From Alphaproteobacteria bacterium (GTDB taxonomy: Bacteria > Pseudomonadota > Alphaproteobacteria > Rhodobacterales > Rhodobacteraceae): a stretch of 64,000 nt of DNA. The position numbers were made by a program, and so were the translations under genes. The DNA is taken from positions 1 through 64,000 of the forward strand of contig JAUHZO010000015.1 of assembly GCA_030425925.1 (NCBI GenBank), in the 5' to 3' direction. The notes under the pieces are model-generated. The model ran no database searches, was not told the DNA's origin, and was given only the letters and a program-made list of their open reading frames with translations. Shown here one piece after another: positions 53,292 to 61,883 of the stretch (the first letter of the stretch is position 1; every line of letters starts with the position of its first letter).

Positions 53292-54167
53292 ATGACCCTC
53301 TACAATCTCGGTTCCATCAATATCGATCTGGTCTACCGCGTGCCCCATCTGCCGGGACCGGGGGAAACGCTCGCCGCGCTCTCGCTGAGCAAGGGCCTCG
53401 GCGGCAAGGGGGCCAACATGTCCGTCGCCGCCGCCCGCGCCGCGGCGCGCGTGGTGCATATCGGCGCGGTGGGTGAAGACGGGCGCTGGACGGTGGAGCG
53501 GTTGACGGAATACGGCGTCGACACCCGGTTCATCGCCTATGCGGCAGAGCCGACAGGCCATGCGGTCATTGCCGTGGACGATGCGGGCGAAAACAGCATC
53601 CTGCTGCATCCCGGCGCAAACCACGCCTTGTCAGAGACTGAAATCGCGCGCGCCCTCGAAGCCGCGACGCCCGACGATGTTTTCCTGTTCCAGAACGAAA
53701 CAAGCCTGCAACGCGAAGCGGCGCAAAAGGCCTCGGCCCTTGGTCTGCGGATCGCCTATGCGGCAGCCCCGTTTGATGCCGGGGCCGTGCGCGCCGTGCT
53801 CCCCCTGCTCGATCTGCTGATCCTGAACGAGGTCGAGGCCGCGCAACTGGCCGAGGCCACGGGCCAAAGCGTCGATACCCTGCCGGTGCGCGACATCGTC
53901 GTCACGCTGGGTGCGCGGGGGTGCCGATGGATCAACACCGATGCCGGACAGCAGCATGACATCCCGGCGATCAAGGTCACCCCGGTCGACACCACCGGGG
54001 CCGGCGACACCTTCACCGGCTACCTGCTGGCCGGGCTGGATCGGGGGATGCCGATGGAACAGGCGCTGCGCATGGCCACCAAGGCCGGCGCAATCATGGT
54101 GACGCGGCAAGGCACCGCCGACGTGATCCCGGATCTCAAGGACCTGCAGGACTTCGACGGGCTCTGA
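53292..54167 (+). CDS. PfkB-family carbohydrate kinase (ribokinase-like)
   Basis: 291 residues. PfkB motifs are GLGGKGANMSVAAARA near the N-terminus (ribokinase-like) and the C-terminal DTTGAGDTFTGYLLAGL (D, G-A-G-D catalytic region). The middle has LLDLLILNEVEAAQLAEATG. It phosphorylates a sugar or nucleoside, but the substrate cannot be told from the sequence. ATG 53292 follows GGGAAC; upstream extension to 53253 includes the hairpin and is not used. It is 50 bp after maeB. Confidence 0.92.
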   Translation: MTLYNLGSINIDLVYRVPHLPGPGETLAALSLSKGLGGKGANMSVAAARAAARVVHIGAVGEDGRWTVERLTEYGVDTRFIAYAAEPTGHAVIAVDDAGENSILLHPGANHALSETEIARALEAATPDDVFLFQNETSLQREAAQKASALGLRIAYAAAPFDAGAVRAVLPLLDLLILNEVEAAQLAEATGQSVDTLPVRDIVVTLGARGCRWINTDAGQQHDIPAIKVTPVDTTGAGDTFTGYLLAGLDRGMPMEQALRMATKAGAIMVTRQGTADVIPDLKDLQDFDGL

Positions 54168-54171
54168 ACCC

Positions 54172-54822
54172 TCAGTTCACAAAGGCCGCAGACCCGCCCC
54201 AAAGCGCCTTCACCCGCGCATCCCGGCCACAGCCCTTGCGATAGCGCGTGTAGGCCTCGCTTTGCCGGATCGGCCCAAAGCGCGTCAGAACGCGGTTGCT
54301 GCCCTTGTAGTAATCCTGGTGATAGTCTTCGGCCTCGTAAAACGCGCCTGCCTCAAGGATCGGGGTGACGATCTTGCGCCCCAGTTCCTGTTCGGCGGCG
54401 GCCTTCGCGGCCTCTGCCGCCTGCCGTTGCGCGCCATCCTGCACAAAGATCGCCGTGCGATAGCTTTCCCCCCGGTCGCAGAACTGCCCGCCTGCATCGG
54501 TCGGATCGACCGAACGGAAGAACAGGTCATACAGCCTGCGCGTGTCGATCTGATTGCCGTTGTAGACGATCTTCACCGCTTCGTAATGCCCGGTGCCGCC
54601 CCGTGTCACCTGCTTGTAGGTCGGGTTGGCGGTGTGTCCTCCGGTATAGCCGGACACCGCCTCGCGCACCCCGCGCACCTTTTCGAAATCCGCCTCGACG
54701 CACCAGAAACAGCCCCCTGCCACGATGATCTCGTCGGCATGGGCGCGTTTCGCCTCGGCGGCAAGACCCAGCACGATCAGCAGGGATAACAGGACGGGGC
54801 GAACACGGTTCAGACGGGGCAT
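54172..54822 (-). CDS. msrA: Peptide methionine sulfoxide reductase MsrA, exported
   Basis: MsrA, 216 residues, repairs oxidised Met. The catalytic motif is GGCFWC, followed by VRGVREAVSGYTGGHTANPTYKQV. The N-terminal region (about 1-32, VLLSLLIVLGLAAEAKRAHA) is a likely signal peptide, so the enzyme acts in the periplasm. ATG 54822 behind AGGAG is chosen; extension to 54876 is not supported. A C-terminal Cys (RKGCGRD) could be a resolving Cys. Upstream (54885-54900) is a degenerate parS-like sequence. Confidence 0.93.
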   Translation of the reverse strand: MPRLNRVRPVLLSLLIVLGLAAEAKRAHADEIIVAGGCFWCVEADFEKVRGVREAVSGYTGGHTANPTYKQVTRGGTGHYEAVKIVYNGNQIDTRRLYDLFFRSVDPTDAGGQFCDRGESYRTAIFVQDGAQRQAAEAAKAAAEQELGRKIVTPILEAGAFYEAEDYHQDYYKGSNRVLTRFGPIRQSEAYTRYRKGCGRDARVKALWGGSAAFVN

Positions 54823-54981
54823 GGCAGGTCTCCTCTGCTGCGAACGATGCGGTGGAGAGGCGCGCTTGGCAATCATCCAGCGCCGGTTTCACGTGAAGGT
54901 GACGTGCCGTGACGCGAACGGGCACCCGTCGCTCTGCCTGACCGCATGTGTGATGGCGCGCGCGCCGGTCCTGCACGACGA

Positions 54982-55398
54982 TCAGGACGACAGCGCCGAT
55001 GCGGTCACCGGGCATCTTGCGCCGGAATAGAGCCTGTCCAGCACCTCGCCATAGACCGCAGGCGCATCCGGGACCGCCTCGAACAGTGTCATGCAGGACC
55101 GCACCTTGAGCGCATCGACCTCGCCCAGAATCTCCACCGGGTCGGTGCCCGCATGGGCCAGCAAGAGGTGCGAGACCTCCTCCAGCCGCGGCCCCAGCAC
55201 CGGATGCGCCTTATACGCGATCGCCGAGTCCAGCCCCGCCAGCCCGAAATGCCGCGCCCTGTCCGACCGGCCCAGGATGGCGAGTTGCGGAAACACCCAC
55301 CAGATCCAGTGCGTCACCTTCCGCCCGGTCCGCAACTCGCGCCGCACGTCGGGCCAGACCGGCTCTTGCGCGGCGACGAATTCGGCCAGCTCAGCCAA
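54982..55398 (-). CDS. DUF1810 family protein
   Basis: 138 residues, of the DUF1810 family of small, soluble proteins with unknown activity. Recognised features are the [20 protein letters not shown] segment, [18 protein letters not shown] and [18 protein letters not shown]. It has no membrane or signal segment. The start overlaps the 3' end of argG by 8 bp, so it may be read from the argG transcript. A role in stress or nucleotide metabolism has been suggested for relatives but is not evident here. Confidence 0.88.
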   Translation of the reverse strand: MAELAEFVAAQEPVWPDVRRELRTGRKVTHWIWWVFPQLAILGRSDRARHFGLAGLDSAIAYKAHPVLGPRLEEVSHLLLAHAGTDPVEILGEVDALKVRSCMTLFEAVPDAPAVYGEVLDRLYSGARCPVTASALSS

Positions 55399-56614
55399 GC
55401 CGCCGCGCCCGGGCCGCCAGCAGGCGCAGGCGCAGGGCGTTCAGGGTGATGAAGCCCGCCGCGTCCTTCTGGTCGTATGCGCCCGCATCATCCTCGAAGG
55501 TCACATGCGCCTCGGAATAGAGCGAATGATCCGACCAGCGGCCCACCGTGCGGGCAAGCCCCTTGTAGAGCTTCAGCCGCACCGTCCCCGTCACATGCGT
55601 CTGCGAGGCGTCGATCAGCGCCTGCAGCATCTCGCGTTCGGGCGAGAACCAGAAGCCGTTATAGATCAGCTCGGCATAACGCGGCATCAGTTCGTCCTTC
55701 AGATGCGCGGCACCGCGGTCCAGCGTGATCTGTTCGATGCCGCGATGCGCCTCCAGCAGGATGGTGCCGCCAGGCGTCTCGTAGATGCCGCGGGATTTCA
55801 TCCCGACAAAGCGCCCCTCGACAAGGTCCAGACGCCCGATCCCGTGCCTGCCGCCCAACTCGTTCAACCGGGCAAGCAGGGTGGCGGGTGACAGCGCCTC
55901 GCCGTTGATCGACACCGCATCACCGCGTTCAAAGCCGATCTCGACATATTCCGGCGTGTCCGGCGCGTCCTCGGGGTGTACGGTGCGCTGATAGACATAG
56001 TCTGGCGCGTCTTCGGCCGGATCCTCCAGCACCTTGCCCTCGGACGAGGTGTGCAACAGGTTGGCATCCACCGAAAACGGCGCTTCGCCGCGCTTGTCCT
56101 TGGCAATCGGGATCTGGTTCTTTTCCGCAAAGTCCAGGAGTGCGGTGCGCGAGGACAGATCCCATTCCCGCCACGGCGCGATCACCCGGATATCGGGGTT
56201 CAGCGCGGCCGCCGACAGTTCGAACCGCACCTGGTCGTTGCCCTTGCCAGTAGCCCCGTGGGCCACGGCATCAGCGCCGGTTTCCTCGGCGATCTCCACC
56301 AGCCGTTTCGAGATCAGGGGCCGCGCGATGGACGTGCCCAGCAGGTACAGACCCTCGTAGACCGCGTTCGCCCGGAACATCGGATAGACGAAATCAGACA
56401 CGAACTCTTCGCGCAGATCCTCGATATAGACGTTCTCGGGTGCGATCCCCAGCATCACCGCCTTTTCGCGCGCCGGTTCCAGTTCCTCGCCCTGGCCCAG
56501 GTCGGCGGTGAAGGTCACCACCTCGCAACCATATTCGGTCTGCAGCCATTTCAGGATGATCGAGGTGTCGAGTCCGCCGGAATAGGCCAGAACGACTTTC
56601 TTGGGCGCGGTCAT
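55391..56614 (-). CDS. argG: Argininosuccinate synthase
   Basis: ArgG, 407 residues, joins citrulline and aspartate with ATP in arginine synthesis. The PP-motif AYSGGLDTS near the N-terminus, [17 protein letters not shown] and the [22 protein letters not shown] region are all present. ATG 56614, 7 bp after AAGGA, is chosen over ATG 56632. It is divergent from a membrane-protein gene and followed by DUF1810. The C-terminus ([15 protein letters not shown]) is a little longer than the usual end. Confidence 0.97.
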   Translation of the reverse strand: MTAPKKVVLAYSGGLDTSIILKWLQTEYGCEVVTFTADLGQGEELEPAREKAVMLGIAPENVYIEDLREEFVSDFVYPMFRANAVYEGLYLLGTSIARPLISKRLVEIAEETGADAVAHGATGKGNDQVRFELSAAALNPDIRVIAPWREWDLSSRTALLDFAEKNQIPIAKDKRGEAPFSVDANLLHTSSEGKVLEDPAEDAPDYVYQRTVHPEDAPDTPEYVEIGFERGDAVSINGEALSPATLLARLNELGGRHGIGRLDLVEGRFVGMKSRGIYETPGGTILLEAHRGIEQITLDRGAAHLKDELMPRYAELIYNGFWFSPEREMLQALIDASQTHVTGTVRLKLYKGLARTVGRWSDHSLYSEAHVTFEDDAGAYDQKDAAGFITLNALRLRLLAARARRLG

Positions 56615-56745
56615 GAACGGGTCCTTTTTCACGGTTTTGACGGGCCGCTTAGCCGGTTTTCGCTACGCGGGCAAGGCAAGGCGATTGACCGGAGGGCATG
56701 ACGTGGTAGCGGTGGATCAACCGATCTAGCCCCGGAGGTTCCGCC

Positions 56746-57489
56746 ATGAAAGGCTGGAAGATCTTTGTCCATTCCGTCCGACTTGTGCTGAACAATATCG
56801 GCCCCGCGCTTCAGGTGTCGCTGGTGCTGTATCTGGTCCAGGTGGCCAACCAGCTGGTCCTGTTTCTCAACCCGCCGGTCGAAACGGTCGAAGGCTTTCC
56901 GGTCATGACGCCGGGGATGGCGGGCACCAGCGCGTTGCTCGGGCTCTTGTCCATCGTGGCCAGCCTGTGGATTGCGGTGGCCTGGCACCGTTATGTTCTG
57001 GCCGAAGAAGCGCCGCAGGGCTGGTTGCCGCGCTGGCACGGGTCGAACATGCTGGGTTATCTGGGCCGGTCGATCCTGATCGGTCTGCTGATTGCCCTTG
57101 CGGTGCTTGTCGCGTCGGTTCCCGCCGGGCTGGTCATGGTCGGCGTGCCGTCGCTGGCCGGGGTGATGTTCCTCGGGCTGGTCGGCCTTGCGGGGTATCT
57201 GTTCTTCCGCCTGGGTGTGATGCTGCCTGCCGCGGCCATGGGGCGTCCGATGAAACTGACCGAGGCCTGGGCCGCCACGCGCGACAGCGATGGGGCAGTT
57301 GTCCTGCTGGCCTTGATCGTCATCGCGGCAAGCGTGATCGTTCAGGCACCCTCGTGGCTGAATGCCAGCCCGGCCTCGGTGGTGAACCTGGTCTATGTCG
57401 TTGTCACCGGATGGTTCGCGACGATCATCGGGATTTCGGTTCTGACCACCCTTTACGGCCACTACGTCGAAGGCCGCGCCATTGACTGA
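56746..57489 (+). CDS. Uncharacterised multi-pass membrane protein
   Basis: 247 residues with about six hydrophobic membrane segments (roughly 20-40, 62-82, 105-130, 133-155, 180-200, 210-235). No catalytic motif or substrate signature is visible. Clusters such as AWHRYVLAEEAPQGWLPRW suggest an ordered loop after segment 2. GGAGG is near the ATG. It lies 28 bp before ilvA in the same direction, and is divergent from argG. I do not recognise the family. Confidence 0.8.
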   Translation: MKGWKIFVHSVRLVLNNIGPALQVSLVLYLVQVANQLVLFLNPPVETVEGFPVMTPGMAGTSALLGLLSIVASLWIAVAWHRYVLAEEAPQGWLPRWHGSNMLGYLGRSILIGLLIALAVLVASVPAGLVMVGVPSLAGVMFLGLVGLAGYLFFRLGVMLPAAAMGRPMKLTEAWAATRDSDGAVVLLALIVIAASVIVQAPSWLNASPASVVNLVYVVVTGWFATIIGISVLTTLYGHYVEGRAID

Positions 57490-57516
57490 GCGCGGCCTTT
57501 GCGGCACGCGTCGGGG

Positions 57517-58743
57517 ATGACCGACTTCCACGACAAGGCCCGCGCGGCCACCGATGCCATGCGGGACGTGTTTCCCGCCACGCCGCTTCTGCGCAACCCG
57601 CATCTGTCCGAGATGTACGGTGCCGACATCTGGCTGAAGCGCGAAGACCTGAGCCCGGTGCGCAGCTACAAGCTGCGCGGCGCGTTCAACGCGATGCGCA
57701 AACGTCCGGACGAGGCGCTGTTCGTCTGCGCCAGCGCGGGCAACCATGCGCAGGGCGTCGCCTATATGTGCGCGCAGTTCGGCAAGCAGGGCGTGATCTT
57801 CATGCCGGTCACCACGCCGCAACAGAAGATCCAGAAGACCCGGATGTTCGGCGGCGACAAGGTCGAGATCCGCCTGGTCGGCGACTATTTCGACGATTGT
57901 CTGCGCGCCGCGCAGGCCTTCTGCGCCGAGGCGGGCGGGCATTTCCTGTCGCCCTTCGACGACGAGGACGTGATCGAAGGCCAGGCCAGCGTCGCTGTCG
58001 AAATCGAAAACCAGCTGGGCCGCGTGCCCGACCATCTGGTGATTCCGGTGGGTGGCGGCGGGTTGTCCGCCGGTGTGCTGAGCTTTTTCGGCACCGCGCC
58101 GCAATACACTTTTGTGGAACCGGCAGGCGGGGCCTGCCTGCGCGCGGCGTTGAAGGCGGGCCGCCCCGTGCCGCTTGCCAGCGTGAACACCTTTGCCGAC
58201 GGGGCGGCGGTGGCGCAGATCGGGGCGCGGACGTTTCAACGGCTTTCGGGCGTCGGGCTGGCCAATTCGCTGACGGTGGCCGAAGACCGGCTCTGCACCA
58301 CCATGCTCGACATGCTGAATGTCGAAGGCATCGTGCTGGAACCGGCGGGGGCCTTGTCGGTGGACGCGCTCAAGGATCTCGGTCAGGCGATTCGCGGGCG
58401 CACGCTGGTCTGCATCACCTCGGGCGGGAATTTCGATTTCGAACGGCTGCCCGAGGTCAAGGAACGCGCCCAGCGCTATTCCGGGGTCAAGAAATACTTC
58501 ATCCTGCGCCTGCCGCAGCGTCCCGGCGCGCTCAAGGACTTTCTGAACCTGCTGGGTCCGGATGACGATATCGCGCGGTTCGAATATCTGAAGAAATCGG
58601 CGCGAAATTTCGGCTCGGTCCTGCTGGGCATCGAAACCTCGCACCCGTCGCAGTTCGAACGGCTGTTTGCGGAACTGGATGCGCACGGGTTCACCTATCA
58701 GGACATCACCGATGACGAAACCCTGGCGCAGTTCGTGATCTGA
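57517..58743 (+). CDS. ilvA: Threonine dehydratase (biosynthetic type)
   Basis: 408 residues, PLP-dependent. The PLP Lys is in RSYKLRGAFNAMRK, with FVCASAGNHAQGVAY (substrate loop) and PVGGGGLSAG (phosphate-binding loop) typical. The C-terminal part (about 330-408) is an ACT-like regulatory domain, with GALKDFLNLLGPDDDI. It makes 2-oxobutanoate from threonine, the first step to isoleucine. ATG 57517 follows GGGG. The stop overlaps the SDR start (TGATG). Confidence 0.94.
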   Translation: MTDFHDKARAATDAMRDVFPATPLLRNPHLSEMYGADIWLKREDLSPVRSYKLRGAFNAMRKRPDEALFVCASAGNHAQGVAYMCAQFGKQGVIFMPVTTPQQKIQKTRMFGGDKVEIRLVGDYFDDCLRAAQAFCAEAGGHFLSPFDDEDVIEGQASVAVEIENQLGRVPDHLVIPVGGGGLSAGVLSFFGTAPQYTFVEPAGGACLRAALKAGRPVPLASVNTFADGAAVAQIGARTFQRLSGVGLANSLTVAEDRLCTTMLDMLNVEGIVLEPAGALSVDALKDLGQAIRGRTLVCITSGGNFDFERLPEVKERAQRYSGVKKYFILRLPQRPGALKDFLNLLGPDDDIARFEYLKKSARNFGSVLLGIETSHPSQFERLFAELDAHGFTYQDITDDETLAQFVI

Positions 58744-59555
58744 TGTTTGCGGGGTGCAACGGCATCGTCACCGGTGGCGGTCAGGGCATCGGCCGGGCAA
58801 TTGCCCGGATGCTGGCCGGGCAGGGGATGCGGCTGGCGGTGGTGGACCTGCAGCCCGACGCGGCCCGCGCCGTGGCGGACGAAACCGGCGGGATCGCCCT
58901 GACATGCGACCTGCGCCAGCCCGACCAGATCGCAGAGACCATTGCCAAGGCCCAGGCGCGTCTGGGCGACATCGACATGCTGGTGTCGAATGCGGGTTTC
59001 GCCCGCGGCGCGCTGGACGGACCCTGTTCTGTGCCCGACGCGCTGTGGCAGGACAGTTGGGACCTTCACGTCATGGCGCATCTGCGCGCCGCCCGATTGC
59101 TCTTGCCGGGGATGCAGGCAAGACGGCGTGGATGGCTTGTCAACGTGGCGTCGGCGGCGGGTCTGCTCAGCCAGATCGGCGATGCGCCCTATTCGGCGAC
59201 CAAACATGCCGCCGTCAGCCTGGCGCAATCGCTGGCCATCGAACACGGCGATGAAGGGATCCAGGTGTCTGTTCTGTGCCCGCTTTACGTGGCAACGCCG
59301 CTGCTGGGCTACGCAGAAGACGCGGCAGAGCCAAGGCCCGAGAGGGTGCTGAGGGCCCAGGACGTGGCGAACGCGTTGTTGGACGGGTTGCGGGAAGAGC
59401 GGTTCCTGATCCTGCCCCATCCCGAAGCCGGGACGTTCTTTCAACGCCGCGCCGAGGATACGGACCGCTGGATCGAGGGCATGCGCCGCTTGCGCCGCAA
59501 GGTCTATGCCGGGGGCCAGCCCGCCGATCTGGCGGATCTGCACCGCCGGATCTGA
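58743..59555 (+). CDS. Short-chain dehydrogenase/reductase
   Basis: 270 residues. The cofactor motif is TGGGQGIGRA (near residue 10), NAG is in SNAGFARGAL, and the catalytic triad region is VASAAGLLSQIGDAPYSATKHAA (Ser, Tyr and Lys). The Asp in VVDLQPD at the end of strand 2 suggests NAD rather than NADP. Substrate is not evident. It overlaps ilvA by 1 bp and converges with an HPt gene 10 bp away. Confidence 0.92.
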   Translation: MFAGCNGIVTGGGQGIGRAIARMLAGQGMRLAVVDLQPDAARAVADETGGIALTCDLRQPDQIAETIAKAQARLGDIDMLVSNAGFARGALDGPCSVPDALWQDSWDLHVMAHLRAARLLLPGMQARRRGWLVNVASAAGLLSQIGDAPYSATKHAAVSLAQSLAIEHGDEGIQVSVLCPLYVATPLLGYAEDAAEPRPERVLRAQDVANALLDGLREERFLILPHPEAGTFFQRRAEDTDRWIEGMRRLRRKVYAGGQPADLADLHRRI

Positions 59556-59564
59556 TCGCGCCTG

Positions 59565-59891
59565 TCAGGCGGCCAGCTGCGCCGGGGCTTCGGTTTCAAA
59601 GGCGGTTTTCGAGGCTTCGAAACAGGCGGCCACCTCGGCTGCGGAAACGGTATCGGGCTGTCCGGCGGCTGCCGCCTGTTCGCCCCGGCGGCACAGATCG
59701 GACAGGGCGGCAAAGCCCAGGTTCAGCCCCGCGCCCTTGAGAAAGTGAAACTGCGCCTCGCGCGCGCCATCGCCCGAAAGCATGTCGGCGATGGTGTCCG
59801 ACACTTCCTCAAGAAACAGCGGCACCACCTCGTCGAAATCCTCGGCCCCGATTTCGTCCCGCAATTCGCGAACACGCTGCCAGTCGATCAT
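59565..59891 (-). CDS. Stand-alone HPt (histidine phosphotransfer) protein
   Basis: 108 residues, all helical. The phosphorylatable His is in FHFLKGAGLNLGF (His 49), matching the HPt motif HxLKG. It carries no kinase or receiver domain. A neighbouring gene, divergent and 151 bp away, codes for a receiver-PP2C phosphatase; the HPt protein could pass phosphate to that receiver. Its partner kinase is not in the window. The link is inferred from proximity only. Confidence 0.88.
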   Translation of the reverse strand: MIDWQRVRELRDEIGAEDFDEVVPLFLEEVSDTIADMLSGDGAREAQFHFLKGAGLNLGFAALSDLCRRGEQAAAAGQPDTVSAAEVAACFEASKTAFETEAPAQLAA

Positions 59892-60042
59892 GCGCGCACC
59901 TCCTGACGTCAGAGATACCGCAGCGACGGTGAACGGAGCGTTGCGACGCGTGCCGGTATTGTCGCGAATTGTCTGCTTCAGCCGCTGTTAACCTCCGGGG
60001 CCGTAAACCCGGATCAAGGCGACCCGACGCGAAGGAAAGGCC

Positions 60043-61308
60043 GTGCAACCCGTGCAGACCGAAATCGCAGCGCCCGAACCGGGTGCGATCAGGAAGGTCC
60101 TGATCGTCGATGACAGCCGCCTGCAGTTGCGGATCATGCGATCCATCCTGGAACGGTGGGGTTTCGATGTGGCAGAGGCCGATTCGGGTGAGGCCGCGCT
60201 TGCCGCCTTCCGGGACGATCCGCCCGATCTGATCGTGTCGGACTGGATGATGCCCGGCATGGACGGGCTGGACCTGTGCCGCCATATCCGCGCCGAAAGC
60301 GGCGAAGCGTTCAGCTATTTCATCCTGCTTACCTCAAAAAGCGAAAAGGACGAGGTTGCCCAGGGGCTGGATGCCGGGGCCGACGATTTCCTGACCAAGC
60401 CTGTCAATTCCCACGAATTGCGCGCCCGCATCAACGCCGGGGCCAGGATCGTCGGCATGGAACGGCAATTGTCCGAAAAGAATCGCGAAGTGTCGCGGAT
60501 GCTGTCGGACCTGCGCACCATTCACGAGGCGATCGACAACGACCTGCGCCAGGCGCGCACCATCCAGCAATCGCTTGTACCCGAAAAAACCCGCGTGATT
60601 GCCGGATCGCGCGTCAGCCTGATGATGCGGCCCTGCGGTCATGTCGGCGGCGACCTGGTGGGCATGTTCGCGCCGGGAAGCGGCCGGCTTGGGCTGTACT
60701 GCATCGACGTGTCCGGCCATGGCATCACGTCGGCGATGGTGACGGCGCAGGTGGCCGGGTATCTTTCCAGCAAGTTTCTCGATCACAACCTGGCGCTGGA
60801 AAAACGGTTTGACCGCTTCTATGCCATGCGCCCGCCCGAGGTGACGGCAGAGTTGCTGAACCAGCGTCTTTGCGCCGATCCGGGGACCGAGGAATATCTG
60901 ACCATGGCACTGATCACCGCCGATCTGCGCAATGGCAGGATACGCATGGTGCAGGCCGGTCATCCGCCCGCCATCCTGCTGCGCGCCTCCGGCGAGGTGG
61001 AACTTCTGGGCGAAGGCGGATTGCCCATCGGGCTGGTGGACGCGGTGTCCTATGATCCCATCACCTGCGAACTGGCACCGGGGGACCGCGTTCTTCTGTA
61101 TTCCGACGGGTTTACCGAGGCGATCACCCGCTCGGGCGACATGCTGGGCGAAGAGGGTCTGGCCGATCTGTTGCGGATGAGCGCGGCGCAGGCGCAGGGC
61201 ACCGAATTGCTGGACGATCTCTACTGGCGTTTCACCACCCTGCTGGCCGACCCGGCCCACATGGAAGACGATGTCTCGGCCGCGCTTCTGGAATTCGGCC
61301 TGTCCTGA
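60043..61308 (+). CDS. Response regulator with PP2C (SpoIIE-type) phosphatase domain, RbaY-like
   Basis: 421 residues. The N-terminal receiver (about 15-130) has DD at 23-24, phosphoacceptor Asp 67 in LIVSDWMMPGMDG and the Lys in FLTKPVN. A coiled linker (about 135-185) precedes the PP2C/SpoIIE domain (185-420; GDLVGMFAP, DVSGHGITSAMV, LYSDGFTEAI) with its metal-binding Asp residues. Such proteins dephosphorylate anti-anti-sigma factors; Rhodobacter RbaY has the same layout. GTG start after AAGGAAAGG. A GTTAACC half-site (59987-59993) lies upstream. Confidence 0.92.
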   Translation: MQPVQTEIAAPEPGAIRKVLIVDDSRLQLRIMRSILERWGFDVAEADSGEAALAAFRDDPPDLIVSDWMMPGMDGLDLCRHIRAESGEAFSYFILLTSKSEKDEVAQGLDAGADDFLTKPVNSHELRARINAGARIVGMERQLSEKNREVSRMLSDLRTIHEAIDNDLRQARTIQQSLVPEKTRVIAGSRVSLMMRPCGHVGGDLVGMFAPGSGRLGLYCIDVSGHGITSAMVTAQVAGYLSSKFLDHNLALEKRFDRFYAMRPPEVTAELLNQRLCADPGTEEYLTMALITADLRNGRIRMVQAGHPPAILLRASGEVELLGEGGLPIGLVDAVSYDPITCELAPGDRVLLYSDGFTEAITRSGDMLGEEGLADLLRMSAAQAQGTELLDDLYWRFTTLLADPAHMEDDVSAALLEFGLS

Positions 61309-61344
61309 ACAGGCCCTTGGCAAGGCAATCTGCCTTATGCCGCC

Positions 61345-61803
61345 CTATGCTGCCCTGTGCCGAAGCGGCATCAGATGACGCCGCACCATCGCCCGGTCGC
61401 CGGGATTGCCCAGCGCTTCGGCGGCCATTTCGGACGGCATCCAGTGCGCCACATGGCCCGGTTCGGTCGGCAGGCCCAGCCGCCGCACAGGCCGTGCGGC
61501 ATAGATCGTGCACACCTTTTCGGCCCAGAGATCGTATTCCGGCATGAAGGTGAACCGGCGGAACGCGCCCAGACGGACCACCTGCGCGATGCGCCAGCCG
61601 GTTTCCTCGAACACCTCGCGATGCAGCGCCGCCATGGGCGATTCGCCCGGGTCCACACCGCCGCCGGGCAGCTGGAACTCTGGCCAGGGCTCGGCCTGAT
61701 GCGTCAGCAGCAGCGCGCCGTCGCGCGGCAGGATGGCATAGACGCCCGGGCGCCGGACATAGTGCCGACCGGGCTCCGGGGATGTGCCGTAGCGGGGGAT
61801 CAC
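61345..61803 (-). CDS. Nudix hydrolase
   Basis: About 152 residues. The Nudix box reads GGGVDPGESPMAALHREVFEETG, matching G-x5-E-x7-RE-x2-EE-x-G. The N-terminal segment YVRRPGVYAILPRDGALLL starts the fold. It hydrolyses a nucleoside diphosphate linked to another moiety, but the substrate is not evident. GTG 61803 is the first credible start; the longer ORF to 62061 overlaps hslO. The 3' end faces a convergent REC-PP2C gene, with a small AAGGCA/TGCCTT inverted repeat between them. Confidence 0.85.
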   Translation of the reverse strand: MIPRYGTSPEPGRHYVRRPGVYAILPRDGALLLTHQAEPWPEFQLPGGGVDPGESPMAALHREVFEETGWRIAQVVRLGAFRRFTFMPEYDLWAEKVCTIYAARPVRRLGLPTEPGHVAHWMPSEMAAEALGNPGDRAMVRRHLMPLRHRAA

Positions 61804-61830
61804 GGGCAGGCTCTCGTTGCGGGTGGGTTG

Positions 61831-61852
61831 ATCGCACCTATATAGGCGCGAT
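61831..61852. promoter_or_regulatory. Near-perfect palindrome between divergent genes
   Basis: ATCGCACCTATATAGGCGCGAT is a 22-bp inverted repeat with one mismatched pair and a perfect CCTATATAGG core. It sits in the 80-bp gap between the Nudix gene and hslO, 28 and 31 bp from their starts, in operator position for both. Confidence 0.5.
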
Positions 61853-61883
61853 ATGCCAGCCAACGGCAACCAAGGAAACCCCC

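Noticed and set aside
56629-58686. A 685-codon minus-strand open frame
   Set aside because: It is antisense to the membrane protein and ilvA; the ilvA frame is clearly real.
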